Notes under the pieces: model-generated
Told to the model about the DNA's origin: nothing
Databases searched by the model: none
Seen by the model: only the letters and a program-made list of their open reading frames with translations
Translations under genes and position numbers: made by a program
Shown here: piece by piece, positions 1 through 7,782 of the stretch
Layout of the letters: each line of letters opens with the position of its first letter
Numbering within the stretch: the first letter of the stretch is position 1
Assembly: GCA_946616535.1 (NCBI GenBank)
Contig: CAMOJA010000007.1
Coordinates: forward strand, 1 to 64,000
Source: an uncultured Bacteroidales bacterium
GTDB lineage: Bacteria > Bacteroidota > Bacteroidia > Bacteroidales > Paludibacteraceae
DNA length: 64,000 bases
Direction: 5' to 3'

Positions 1-82
1 AATAGTACTTTTCTTGTTCTTCGTCCCAAACGATACGGACCTTATTTCCTTCAAAAAGTTGTATTGCGAAATTATCTTCCAT
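1..82 (-). CDS. Bro-N domain protein, 5' end only (runs off the window)
   Basis: The reverse strand from the ATG at 82 reads MEDNFAIQLFEGNKVRIVWD and stays open to the window edge. It closely matches the start of the complete Bro-N gene at 35850-36713 (MEDSSIKLFESKKIRTLWD), followed by the same E-x-QEKYY. Bro-N proteins are phage-antirepressor-like DNA-binding proteins that often occur on mobile DNA. The upstream region (83-150) is also nearly identical to that of the 35850 gene, so the two are recent paralogues in opposite orientation. Only 27 residues are visible, so the rest of the protein and its integrity are unknown. Confidence 0.75.
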   Translation of the reverse strand, partial: MEDNFAIQLFEGNKVRIVWDEEQEKYY

Positions 83-103
83 GGTAACTTTCTATTTTGC
101 CTG

Positions 104-135
104 CAAAATTACTACAAAAAATTTGAAGTACCAAA
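104..135 (-). promoter_or_regulatory. Bacteroidales promoter of the partial Bro-N gene
   Basis: On the minus strand TTTG begins at 135 and TAATTTTG at 111, exactly 24 nt apart, 22 nt before the ATG. The stretch is nearly identical to the promoter at 35797-35828. Confidence 0.7.
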
Positions 136-150
136 TAAATTGACAAAAAA

Positions 151-325
151 AAATGTATTTGAAAAAGGAATTCTATAACCCGCTGAATAACAGCAACTTA
201 CATATATGCGTGTTTGAAAAGTGACTTTTTACCCCGTTTTTATAGACCAATTAGGCATAAGAAAAGCGAAGCACTTAGTGCTCCGCCTTAAAGAGAGATG
301 ATATCTAAATGGTTGATAATCAGAC
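151..325. repeat. Direct repeat copy A (about 175 bp; copy B at 3071-3271)
   Basis: Copies A and B share a run from GTATTTGAAAAAGGAATTCT, through a stretch ending TTTTTATAGACCAA, to a terminator hairpin and GTTGATAATCAGAC. There are a few substitutions, and copy B has about 20 extra bases between the two halves. In both places the repeat lies between the terminator of one minus-strand gene and the promoter of the next. It contains no convincing reading frame. The pair could recombine and delete or duplicate the roughly 2.9 kb between them. Confidence 0.8.
262..286 (-). terminator. Intrinsic terminator downstream of the 328-1680 gene
   Basis: Read on the minus strand, GCGGAGCACT-A-AGTGCTTCGC forms a stem with one mismatch, followed by TTTTC. 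The same hairpin occurs at 3208-3228. Confidence 0.7.
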
Positions 326-327
326 TT

Positions 328-1680
328 TTACCGTTTAATTTCCTGTCCGGTTAACGTATAGGTTTTATCGCCTTTGCGAAGCAATAGTTGTCCATCTATG
401 ATAACCTTCTGTACGCCATCCGCGGTGAGGTCAGAACCAATCATTTCGACTCCCTGCGGACCATAATAGAACTTACCGATAATGATATAATCCCACGCTT
501 CATTACTTAACTGCAACTCATATGGACCATATTCCGTCAACTCGATTACCACTTCATTTTCGAACGTCGTAGGCTGTGGCTCGAGTTCGCGCGAAGGCGC
601 ATTGTTCCTATGGGTCAACACATAGGTTATTTCCGTTCCTGTGTACTCGCGAATCGTCAATTCCTCATTCCCTAAGGTCGCTACTACCTGATTCGGATCA
701 ACCGGATCTACAGTCGATGTGCCAGGGTCATCGCCCGTGTATGAGTACAACGGAATAGTGTCTGCAGTAGAGTTCTCTCCGTAACAGCCCCTTTTTTCGC
801 CAATTTGGGAGACATAAACAGGCTCGCCGTTTTTATAGGCGCAAAGAAGATTGTAAACACCAATATCTGCGGGCACGGTGGGAACTACGGCCAAACCCCA
901 TGGAGTTTCCGGCGAACCAACACCTTCTATCCATTCAATAGGGAGAATATTATCATCTTCAAAGTCAACATCTATAGTGAAAATTCTTGGATTTCCACTG
1001 CTGATTGCTTGTACCACTCCTTGATAATCTTCTCCAAATCCACCAACCCAAAGATTCGACAAGGTATCTCCTACCTGTGCATTAAACGCATAGATAAGAT
1101 ATTCGTGTGCGCTCCACATTGGAAGAAAATAGATATCTCGGTTACTCCCTTCGCGAAAGACTCCATAGTATTGATAATCCTTGTCTGAGCATAATTTTGT
1201 GTATAGTTGCTCATTGATGATGGTATCTGTGGAAAGATAATATTTGATCATATAACTTTTTTTGGGCCCGGAAAACGCATCATACCATACATTCCACTCG
1301 TCGCACAGGGAAGGAAGTTGTGATGTCCGTTCTGTCTCAATATGGCTCACTTGGATGTAGTCATAACTGCCATGCGTGAAAGGAATACCGGAAACGGTTG
1401 CCTTTGTACCCAATTGGATTGTATCCAGATACTCAATCAGTTGTCCGTCATCCGTCACCAGATAATACGTTTTGTCGCTTGTTACCAGCACAATCGTCAG
1501 GCAGGGCGGACATATTTCGTCCGGTTCGCAAGGAAAACCTTCAGCTTGGAATGTTCCGTTTACTTCAATCCATGGCTCGGCTATGGTACGAACAGATGGC
1601 ATACACCAATTGCTTGCCTCATTGGCCATCCAAACGCTGCTTACTATCGCAAGCATTAACGTTAAAAAGCTCTTTTTCAT
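328..1680 (-). CDS. Secreted protein with a Bacteroidales-type C-terminal tail, function unknown
   Basis: A 450-residue protein with a Sec signal peptide (MKKSFLTLMLAIVSSVWM). I recognise no enzymatic domain. The middle is rich in aromatic residues. The last 25 or so residues (GQLLLRKGDKTYTLTGQEIK) match a short tail that recurs at the C terminus of many secreted Bacteroidales proteins and may act as a sorting or structural cap. The start codon overlaps the stop of the TPR/HTH regulator at 1677-2915 by ATGA, so the two are translationally coupled, and the terminator at 262-286 closes the unit. The coupling suggests that the regulator and this exported protein work together, which is inference. 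Confidence 0.75.
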   Translation of the reverse strand: MKKSFLTLMLAIVSSVWMANEASNWCMPSVRTIAEPWIEVNGTFQAEGFPCEPDEICPPCLTIVLVTSDKTYYLVTDDGQLIEYLDTIQLGTKATVSGIPFTHGSYDYIQVSHIETERTSQLPSLCDEWNVWYDAFSGPKKSYMIKYYLSTDTIINEQLYTKLCSDKDYQYYGVFREGSNRDIYFLPMWSAHEYLIYAFNAQVGDTLSNLWVGGFGEDYQGVVQAISSGNPRIFTIDVDFEDDNILPIEWIEGVGSPETPWGLAVVPTVPADIGVYNLLCAYKNGEPVYVSQIGEKRGCYGENSTADTIPLYSYTGDDPGTSTVDPVDPNQVVATLGNEELTIREYTGTEITYVLTHRNNAPSRELEPQPTTFENEVVIELTEYGPYELQLSNEAWDYIIIGKFYYGPQGVEMIGSDLTADGVQKVIIDGQLLLRKGDKTYTLTGQEIKR

Positions 1681-2915
1681 AGTATTGCTATTTTTTCGAT
1701 TTTACTTTGTAATTGCCCGCCGGAGACACCTAATTTCTTGGCAGTCAGGTCTTTTAACTTACCGATACTCTTCGGCGAACAGTTAAGCATTTCTGCCACC
1801 TCTTTATGGCTCAACCCGATAAACACCAAGATGCATATTCGGACGTCTTGCTCATTCAGGCCTTGCTCCTGAAGTTTACTGGCCAGACCATGTAATAGTT
1901 TATCGATGCGACGGCACATCTCCGCATACTGATCCCATGCCAACTCAACCCGTATATCCTCTACCTCGTGCAGCAATTGCAAACCTCGAGCAATCTCTTC
2001 TCGACGACCTTTTTCCAATTGATGATGCTCCGTGCGAAGCAGGTGATCTTTATGGTTTATAAACCAGGCCCAGACAGCCAAAATCACAGCCAAAATAATC
2101 AAACCGATCAACCAGTATATCCTGTATGGCCGCCCGGATGATTTCTGATCGTCCTTTACCAACTGAACGGCTTGCATCAACCGGCCATGGCGAAGTTCAA
2201 TGGCTTTTTGTACATCCGCTCGTTCGGAAGAGCGCGCTACTATCGTTTCTTTATCTGCCTCCGCATCGTTGTGCGTCAAGATATAATACAAGTTATTCAG
2301 CGTAAATAAATCCGTCGTGCGAGATATCAATAGATGCGCATAATAAGCCGCTGAATCTTCTATGGATAAAAAGGAATACGCTTGTGCGCGAAGGGTAAGC
2401 ATATAATCATTCGTCTTGTCCTTCGTCCAATATAACACCGAGTCATATTCCTCCGTAAACAAGCATGCTGCCGCACGACTCTCTTTCACCTTTGCCAATA
2501 GCGGCTCGTAGGGATAAACCGCCACAGCTTCGTTCACCAGCATCAATGCCGAGTCTTTATGCCCCATAGCTGCTTGTTCCCATGCCATGTTATTTAGCGC
2601 GTACCCGTAAGCCAGCGTGTCGCCGGATAGAGCAAAATGATGCATCGCTTCTGTATATACCCGATAGGCCAGCTCATGCTGATCCGCCTCACGACACATA
2701 TTCGCAATATTCGAATAGATGCGACCCAACAATGCCTCATCTCCTGTCTTGCAATGGGTGGCAGCCAGAAAACAGTACATAGCCTCTTCCTCTTTCTCCT
2801 CTGCACGCAAAGCTTTGCCGCGTTCGTACAAACTCCGCACCTCGTCTTTGTGACCACATCCGCTCAGCAAACCGGCCACCAGCACTAATCCGAATAGGAA
2901 TAACTTATATCTCAT
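1677..2915 (-). CDS. Membrane-anchored TPR lipoprotein with C-terminal HTH (putative regulator)
   Basis: 412 residues. A signal with lipobox (LLSGC, near residue 20) is followed by TPR-like helices (about 25-240), one transmembrane helix (about 265-287), a charged coiled region, and a C-terminal LuxR-type helix-turn-helix (about 350-400, LSHKEVAEMLNCSPKSIGKL). TPR-TM-HTH proteins are common in Bacteroidales and are thought to pass a periplasmic signal to transcription. A lipobox together with a cytoplasmic HTH is topologically odd, so the N-terminal segment may act as an uncleaved anchor. The gene overlaps a 23-codon upstream ORF and the following secreted-protein gene by ATGA at both ends. 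Confidence 0.8.
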   Translation of the reverse strand: MRYKLFLFGLVLVAGLLSGCGHKDEVRSLYERGKALRAEEKEEEAMYCFLAATHCKTGDEALLGRIYSNIANMCREADQHELAYRVYTEAMHHFALSGDTLAYGYALNNMAWEQAAMGHKDSALMLVNEAVAVYPYEPLLAKVKESRAAACLFTEEYDSVLYWTKDKTNDYMLTLRAQAYSFLSIEDSAAYYAHLLISRTTDLFTLNNLYYILTHNDAEADKETIVARSSERADVQKAIELRHGRLMQAVQLVKDDQKSSGRPYRIYWLIGLIILAVILAVWAWFINHKDHLLRTEHHQLEKGRREEIARGLQLLHEVEDIRVELAWDQYAEMCRRIDKLLHGLASKLQEQGLNEQDVRICILVFIGLSHKEVAEMLNCSPKSIGKLKDLTAKKLGVSGGQLQSKIEKIAIL

Positions 2916-2983
2916 CGTAATTTATTACCCGTAATGGTATATATGTTATTATCTTTTCTAATAAGCAATTGGCCTTGTTGCAT
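2912..2983 (-). CDS. Short upstream ORF resembling a C-terminal export tail
   Basis: MQQGQLLIRKDNNIYTITGN plus KLR, 23 residues. It resembles the last residues of the secreted protein at 328-1680 (DGQLLLRKGDKTYTLTGQ). Its TGA overlaps the ATG of the TPR/HTH gene (ATGA). It lies just inside a transcript that would start near 3033. It is either the remnant of a deleted secreted-protein gene or a leader peptide that couples translation of the regulator. The longer open frame upstream (to 3181) runs through the promoter and repeat copy B and is unlikely to be translated. Confidence 0.45.
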   Translation of the reverse strand: MQQGQLLIRKDNNIYTITGNKLR

Positions 2984-3039
2984 AAGTTTTTTTGCCGCTG
3001 TTTTGGGTTGCCGCCCCGTTCTTACTTCTAAATCCGGTG

Positions 3040-3071
3040 CAAAATTACTGCTTTTTTTTGAACTGTGCAAA
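3040..3071 (-). promoter_or_regulatory. Promoter of the uORF / TPR-HTH / secreted-protein unit
   Basis: On the minus strand TTTG begins at 3071 and TAATTTTG at 3047, a 24-nt register. It lies immediately after repeat copy B. Confidence 0.7.
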
Positions 3072-3271
3072 AAAATGTATTTGAAAAAGGAATTCTGTAA
3101 CCCGCTGAATAACAGCAACTTACTTATATGCGTGTTTGAAAAGTGACTTTTTACCCCCTTTTTTATAGACCAAATATGCAAATTTAAGTGCTAAAATATT
3201 AAAAAAAGCGAAGCACTTAGTGCTCCGCCTTAAAGAGAGATGATATCTCAATGGTTGATAATCAGACCGTT
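3071..3271. repeat. Direct repeat copy B (copy A at 151-325)
   Basis: Same element as 151-325 with a few substitutions and about 20 extra bases (AAATATGCAAATTTAAGTGC region) in the middle. It includes the terminator hairpin at 3208-3228. Confidence 0.8.
3201..3228 (-). terminator. Intrinsic terminator of the 6961-3276 operon
   Basis: On the minus strand the stem GCGGAGCACT/AGTGCTTCGC is followed by TTTTTTTA. It lies 48 nt after the stop at 3276 that would end the interrupted domain. Confidence 0.75.
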
Positions 3272-3275
3272 ACTA

Positions 3276-3416
3276 TTAATCTTCGTCGCGATCATAGCAC
3301 GTACTTTCGTCATCCGGCGTTTGCTCCAGCGTGCACGTACCGGTAACCGAAGCACTTGCGCCATAACCGGAAGCACTTACATTGTGTGAGTACAACCACA
3401 TAGCTTTGAATATGGT
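3276..3416 (-). pseudogene. In-frame continuation of the 3417-4733 gene beyond a TAA stop
   Basis: Directly after the TAA at 3417-3419 the same frame stays open for 46 codons to a second TAA at 3276-3278. The continuation contains SASGYGASASV and TPDDESTCYDRDED. These align with the end of the Cys-Trp repeat in the neighbouring lipoprotein (SGYGTATYSKAAATDPDSC). The first half of the domain (ESHCWTFFIKG) lies just before the stop, so one domain appears to be cut in two by a nonsense codon. The spacing between the W and GYG motifs is shorter than in the neighbour, so a small deletion is also possible. Confidence 0.6.
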
Positions 3417-4733
3417 TTAGCCCTTGATGAAGAATGTCCAGCAGTGTGATTCTTCTTGACGCGCTACATGCGGGAATTGCAAAGCTAATTCAAGGATGGA
3501 GTTGAAGTCGTACAGGTTCGTAGCTGCTATATAGACTTGGCTCTTAGCCATCGCATAAGCTGCAGTTATTTCGCCGCCGTTACGAATTTGCTCAAGTTGG
3601 TTATCGAGTTCAATGAGACGCTTCATCATAGCAGACAACTGTGCGTCATAAGCCTTCACTTCGGCAAGCCATTTCTCAGCCTGTTTTCTATTATAGGCAT
3701 CGATAAGTGCGTTCTCTGATTTGCGGCCTTCAATCCACCATCCCGGATAGCAAACGGTCTGTCCGTCTTTGGCATTCTTGCAGCACTCCCAGTTATCCAG
3801 ACGCTCTGCGAGCGGATCTTCGATCTGGATAGCACGTTTGCACTCCGCAGACGTATGCCAACCGTCAATGATTTGCGCAAAGAGGTCTTCCAATTTATTG
3901 GTAGGAAGACCCACGCTGTGCGCAGCAAAACTTGCATCGTTTAACATAGCATTCGAATTCGCCTGGAACTGCACATGCCTCATCATGTCCATGTTGTTAT
4001 TCTTGAACTCGAAGGCTTCATTTGCCAAGGCAGAGAGTTGTTCTCCCAATGCTCCGTATTCATTTTCGTGCGGGTCTCCGGCATTGACATTCTCATTGCC
4101 GAACGGCGCATTGGCTGCATAAAGACGGTTATAGAGATCCGGATGGTTCGATTTGAGATAGGCTTCCGTTCCTTTGGGATTGGACTGCGCCATGTTGATG
4201 ATCTTGATGTACTCCTGCTTGGAAATACCCCATTTAGCGGCAAATTTACCAGCCATAACATCCATCATCTGTTCGTCAGACATTTTCTCGTTGATCTCAC
4301 CGGACATATAAAGTTGCATCATCTCTTGCTGCGAAGGCATGAGACCGGCGTTCACATTGGCATTATATTGCGCCTTGGATTTTTGGTTGCTCTTCTTTTG
4401 TTTTTTCCCGAGTTCAATGGTTTGATTATTCAGTTCCTGCTGTTTTTCCAGTAGTGTACTGCGGAAATTGAGAGCACCGAGATAGTAAGCGGAGGCTCCT
4501 CTGCGCGCATAAGCTGTTTTAGCTTCGGGCGTGATGAGGTCATTGACCGTAGGCATCGCCGGACGCTTGTTGATAAGGTCGGCGAACGAGTTGATCTTCG
4601 TTGCAGGAATGCTTTCTTCCAGTTCATAGCCACCACCGGTGATGAGGGCTTCTATTTGATGGTCGAATTCTTGCGCCATCATTGGCAAGGCAAGCAATAC
4701 GCTTGCCAGTGCCGTAAACAATACTTTCTTCAT
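3417..4733 (-). CDS. Secreted alpha-helical protein with truncated C-terminal CW-repeat domain
   Basis: 438 residues up to the first stop. It has a Sec signal peptide (MKKVLFTALASVLLALPMMA). The mature part is helical and polar, with coiled-coil-like stretches (about 95-130 and 350-400) and Asn/Gln/Met-rich segments. No known domain is recognised. The protein stops at CWTFFIKG, the start of the roughly 50-residue CW...DxC domain that is present four times in the upstream neighbour; the rest lies in frame at 3276-3416. It is third in a minus-strand operon after an OmpA-family protein and the CW-repeat lipoprotein, so a cell-surface or periplasmic role is likely. Function unknown. Confidence 0.7.
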   Translation of the reverse strand: MKKVLFTALASVLLALPMMAQEFDHQIEALITGGGYELEESIPATKINSFADLINKRPAMPTVNDLITPEAKTAYARRGASAYYLGALNFRSTLLEKQQELNNQTIELGKKQKKSNQKSKAQYNANVNAGLMPSQQEMMQLYMSGEINEKMSDEQMMDVMAGKFAAKWGISKQEYIKIINMAQSNPKGTEAYLKSNHPDLYNRLYAANAPFGNENVNAGDPHENEYGALGEQLSALANEAFEFKNNNMDMMRHVQFQANSNAMLNDASFAAHSVGLPTNKLEDLFAQIIDGWHTSAECKRAIQIEDPLAERLDNWECCKNAKDGQTVCYPGWWIEGRKSENALIDAYNRKQAEKWLAEVKAYDAQLSAMMKRLIELDNQLEQIRNGGEITAAYAMAKSQVYIAATNLYDFNSILELALQFPHVARQEESHCWTFFIKG

Positions 4734-4745
4734 AGTTTTACGCTT

Positions 4746-5705
4746 TTATTCGTGACAAGAATCCGGATCAGTAGCTGCAGCTTTGCTATAAGTAGCTGTG
4801 CCATAGCCGCTTTGATTGATGGCATTTACTTGCGCCTGTGCTTCAGATTCTGTCCCCCAATAATAGGTAACGTTTATTTGTCCCATTATGTTGGATGTAA
4901 TCTGCCAACAAGCTTCTTCTCCTTCTGTCGGATTAGAGTTCTCTTTGAGTTCGTTACATGCATCTTCATCTGCAGCATCAGCCTGCTCGTACGTATATTG
5001 GAAACCTAACTTGTCTAACTCAATAACTAACATCTTTTCCGTCATCCACCCATATCCTTCAATTATTGTGCCGTACGCACTTATGGTATATTTCCAGCAT
5101 TTGTAGGTTATACTGTCCAAATTAGCGTACGGATCTACCGGTGGAACAACCGTCGTATCCGGATTTTGTTCGTTCAGCGCATTGCATGCATCTTCATCTT
5201 CTGCTGCTGCGCGAGTGTAGGTATGCGTAAGACCTTTGCTCTCATAGTAATCGTGACGCTCCTTCATATTCGCTTCGGGCATCCAGCCGAAGTTTGTTTC
5301 AGATTGCGAACCATTGTAACTAACTGTTTCTTCCCAACATACAGCTCCTTCCCAAACTTGAGCATGACAAGCATCCTCATCATTTGCGTCTGCTTCAAAC
5401 CATTTCACCTTCTTGGTTTGATAACCATAAACTTGGTAATCCATTGTAAGGATTAATTTAGCAGCTGCAGCTACTGATGCTTCCGAGCCCCATTCATACT
5501 GACGACCGATAGTTGTTCCATCGCACCAAATGTCAATTGCCCAACATTTGTTTTCTTTGTCGTCAAATGCGGTTACATCAATCTGTGATGCAGAAGTGTA
5601 CCAACTGCCGTCTTTGTCTGGATTGTTGTTCCCTTTTTCGTTACAAGCCGTGAAAGTTACCACGCATGCAAGCGCTACAAGCGCTACATAAAAATACTTT
5701 TTCAT
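4746..5705 (-). CDS. Lipoprotein with four copies of an unrecognised CW...DEDAC domain
   Basis: 319 residues. The lipobox FTAC lies at about 18-21. The mature protein is almost entirely four repeats of 50-70 residues. Each begins with CW (CWAIDIW, CWEETVS, CWKYTIS, CWQITSN), has an aromatic pair with W in the middle (YEWGSE, FGWMPE, YGWMTE, YYWGTE), an aromatic-rich segment, and ends in D-x-DAC or DPDSC. Two conserved cysteines per repeat suggest one disulfide each in the periplasm or at the surface. I do not recognise this domain. It sits 12 bp downstream of the OmpA-family gene and 13 bp upstream of the gene with a broken copy of the same domain. Confidence 0.75.
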   Translation of the reverse strand: MKKYFYVALVALACVVTFTACNEKGNNNPDKDGSWYTSASQIDVTAFDDKENKCWAIDIWCDGTTIGRQYEWGSEASVAAAAKLILTMDYQVYGYQTKKVKWFEADANDEDACHAQVWEGAVCWEETVSYNGSQSETNFGWMPEANMKERHDYYESKGLTHTYTRAAAEDEDACNALNEQNPDTTVVPPVDPYANLDSITYKCWKYTISAYGTIIEGYGWMTEKMLVIELDKLGFQYTYEQADAADEDACNELKENSNPTEGEEACWQITSNIMGQINVTYYWGTESEAQAQVNAINQSGYGTATYSKAAATDPDSCHE

Positions 5706-5716
5706 AATACTAAATT

Positions 5717-6961
5717 TTATTTTTTAACAAATTCTACACGTCTATTTTTTGCACGACCTTCGTCGGTCGAATTATCCGCAAGCGGGGCGCTCTGTCCCAT
5801 TCCTTTAGCGGAAAGGCGGTTGGCTGCGATACCCATCTCCACTAATTTATTGACGATCGCTTGCGCGCGTTGTTCGCTCAGTTTCTGGTTGCCGGCTACA
5901 GTTCCGGTGTTGTCGGTGTGACCTTGCACTTCGAACTTAAGGTCAGGATTCTCTTTCATCAAATTGGCAATGCGGTTGATCTCGGTCATTGACTCGGGTT
6001 TGATATTGGCTTTGCCAATGTCGAAGGTGATGGCATAGGTGATGATCTTGCCTTCGGTCATGAGACGATTATAAAGAGGCACTGCACCTTTACACAGACG
6101 GACATTAGTCATTAGGTAACGATGGTCAGCCCAGCTCGAACGCTGGATTGAGAAATTCTGCGGGCGTGCGCAGTTAGGAATATTGACCAAACGGTTGCCG
6201 TTCAGATACACTTTAAGTGCTCGTTTGTTAAAAGATAGCGCAACATGGTTCCATTCATCCTCTTTGACTGGTGCCGCAGCACTCTGCTCGCGTTGATCTT
6301 CATTAGGAGTCATCCACCATGTGTAAATTCGTCCGGTAGCGGTTCCGTTGAGGGTGATCTGCGCTACATCGTTGCCGTCCATATTCTTGAGGTGAATGGT
6401 ATAATCACAGAAGATGGCTTTTTCGTCATTACCTCCGAGGAAATCGAATTCGAGCGTGAATGCTTCGGTCAGATAGTTCTTCGGATCTTTCATCAGCGGC
6501 ATGATCTCCGTGGATTCGTCGGTCAGGTTGATGACCGTTTTGCCGTTCACCGATGCGATCTCAGCGTTACCGTTCAATAGATCCCATTTAGACGGGAACT
6601 CACCCATTTGTTCGCCGACCAAATCGTCCTCGAACATGATCTCATCGCCGGGCACGAAGTCGGACTTCGCGTACGCGCTCTCCAGTGATTTTTTAGGAGC
6701 GGGGGCAGGTGTTTGCGCTTGGGGGTGCTGTTGAACGGCTTGTTGAGATTGCTGCTCCGATTCCTCCTGTTGCTGTTGCTCGTTTTCTTGGGATTCATGG
6801 TTAAAGGCATTGTCGATACCTTCCTCCACTTTCTGATTAATTTGTTTTTCTACGGCATCTTCGGCTGTTTTCTTTGCCGAGTTCAGCAAACGGTTTAAGA
6901 ACTGTGCGTTCATGGCGGTAGTTAACCATAAACAACTCACAAGGGTAAGTAATTTTTTCAT
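5717..6961 (-). CDS. OmpA-family protein with central LamG-like domain
   Basis: 414 residues: signal peptide, a Gln-rich coiled segment (about 45-90), a jelly-roll/LamG-like part (about 105-285, with LEFDFLGG and WNHVALSFNKRALKVYLNGN), and a C-terminal OmpA peptidoglycan-binding domain (about 305-414, with FDIGKANIKPES, VQGHTDNTG, NQKLSEQRAQAIV, KNRRVEF). It probably anchors an outer-membrane or surface assembly to peptidoglycan. First gene of an operon with the CW-repeat lipoprotein and the coiled secreted protein. The promoter at 7077-7108 leaves a leader of about 110 nt with a small GC hairpin. Confidence 0.85.
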   Translation of the reverse strand: MKKLLTLVSCLWLTTAMNAQFLNRLLNSAKKTAEDAVEKQINQKVEEGIDNAFNHESQENEQQQQEESEQQSQQAVQQHPQAQTPAPAPKKSLESAYAKSDFVPGDEIMFEDDLVGEQMGEFPSKWDLLNGNAEIASVNGKTVINLTDESTEIMPLMKDPKNYLTEAFTLEFDFLGGNDEKAIFCDYTIHLKNMDGNDVAQITLNGTATGRIYTWWMTPNEDQREQSAAAPVKEDEWNHVALSFNKRALKVYLNGNRLVNIPNCARPQNFSIQRSSWADHRYLMTNVRLCKGAVPLYNRLMTEGKIITYAITFDIGKANIKPESMTEINRIANLMKENPDLKFEVQGHTDNTGTVAGNQKLSEQRAQAIVNKLVEMGIAANRLSAKGMGQSAPLADNSTDEGRAKNRRVEFVKK

Positions 6962-7076
6962 AAATATATTGTTTATAATGGGTTATTATGCACACGAAAA
7001 AAGCGTGGGCTTTACGCTCGCTTCAGTTTGCGCCTTTTAATATGTCCTGTAATGGGTTATAAAACCTTAACGGCGG

Positions 7077-7108
7077 CAAAGGTACGAAATAATTTTGATA
7101 TATGCAAG
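7077..7108 (-). promoter_or_regulatory. Promoter of the OmpA/CW-repeat operon
   Basis: On the minus strand CTTGCATATATC begins at 7108 and TACCTTTG at 7084 (24-nt register). Confidence 0.7.
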
Positions 7109-7145
7109 AAAAAGGAGATTTTTCTGCGAAAAAATGTCGAATGGT

Positions 7146-7751
7146 TTACAGTTGACCGGCTTCGACGAGGTTGATGACCCGTTCGGTGATGCGGTCTTTG
7201 TCGGAGGCGTCGTATTCCTCCTTGAGGTCGTTTTTGAAGAGTTTGGCGACGAACTGCCAGAAGTTGGCTGCCGCTTTGCCTTTGTACTGCTTGATCAGTT
7301 CGTAACTGGTGCGGTCGGTCTCGCGGTCCATGAGTTTCATGAGCATCATCCCCTGCGAGGCGTACATACCGCGAAAGTCCTTCTCGTATTTGCGATAGAG
7401 CTGCTTTTCAAAGGACCGCCACCACCGTCTTCGACTTTTGTCATCGGGCAGTTTCGCCAGTTCGCTATCGGCGTACTCCATATCTTTGGTGATACGCTTC
7501 GCGTAAGGTAAGCATTTCTTGACATCCCGCACGGTCTTCCAGTAGAATTTCTCCTGTCGTTTGTTCTTGAACTTCATCGGGGGATAGACCCATAGTTCGT
7601 GCAGCCACGCCATATAGAGGGTGTCGCCGTCCTCAATACGGATCATGCAGGAGTCCACATAGTTACGTGAAAACCCCTCTCCGGCTCTCCCCTCAAGGGA
7701 GAGGGAAAAGAGGAGAAGGGAAATCCACACTATGTACAGTAGTCGTTTCAT
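7146..7751 (-). CDS. DUF4294 family protein
   Basis: 201 residues. A signal peptide is followed directly by a short inserted element (SLSLEGRAGEGF), then the conserved DUF4294 core (IEDGDTLYMAWLHELWVYPP, then the RRRWWRSFEKQL region and YELIKQYKG). DUF4294 proteins are Bacteroidota-specific, exported, and of unknown function. The inserted element is the hairpin repeat described at 7674-7710. The gene follows proS on the same strand with a gap of about 30 bp. Residues are intact around the insertion, so the gene is probably functional. Confidence 0.8.
   Translation of the reverse strand: MKRLLYIVWISLLLFSLSLEGRAGEGFSRNYVDSCMIRIEDGDTLYMAWLHELWVYPPMKFKNKRQEKFYWKTVRDVKKCLPYAKRITKDMEYADSELAKLPDDKSRRRWWRSFEKQLYRKYEKDFRGMYASQGMMLMKLMDRETDRTSYELIKQYKGKAAANFWQFVAKLFKNDLKEEYDASDKDRITERVINLVEAGQL
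7674..7710 (-). repeat. In-frame palindromic element, copy 1
   Basis: Contains CTCTCCC-CTCAA-GGGAGAG, a 7-bp stem with a 5-nt loop, flanked by C-rich sequence. The coding strand reads SLEGRAGEG. The same element lies in metG (13345-13385), in the same orientation and frame relative to the gene. Confidence 0.75.
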
Positions 7752-7782
7752 TTCACAGGGCTACTGACAAATATTATGCCAA

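Noticed and set aside
2984..3181. Upstream extension of the short tail-like ORF
   Set aside because: It would start before the promoter at 3040-3071 and is made of repeat copy B.
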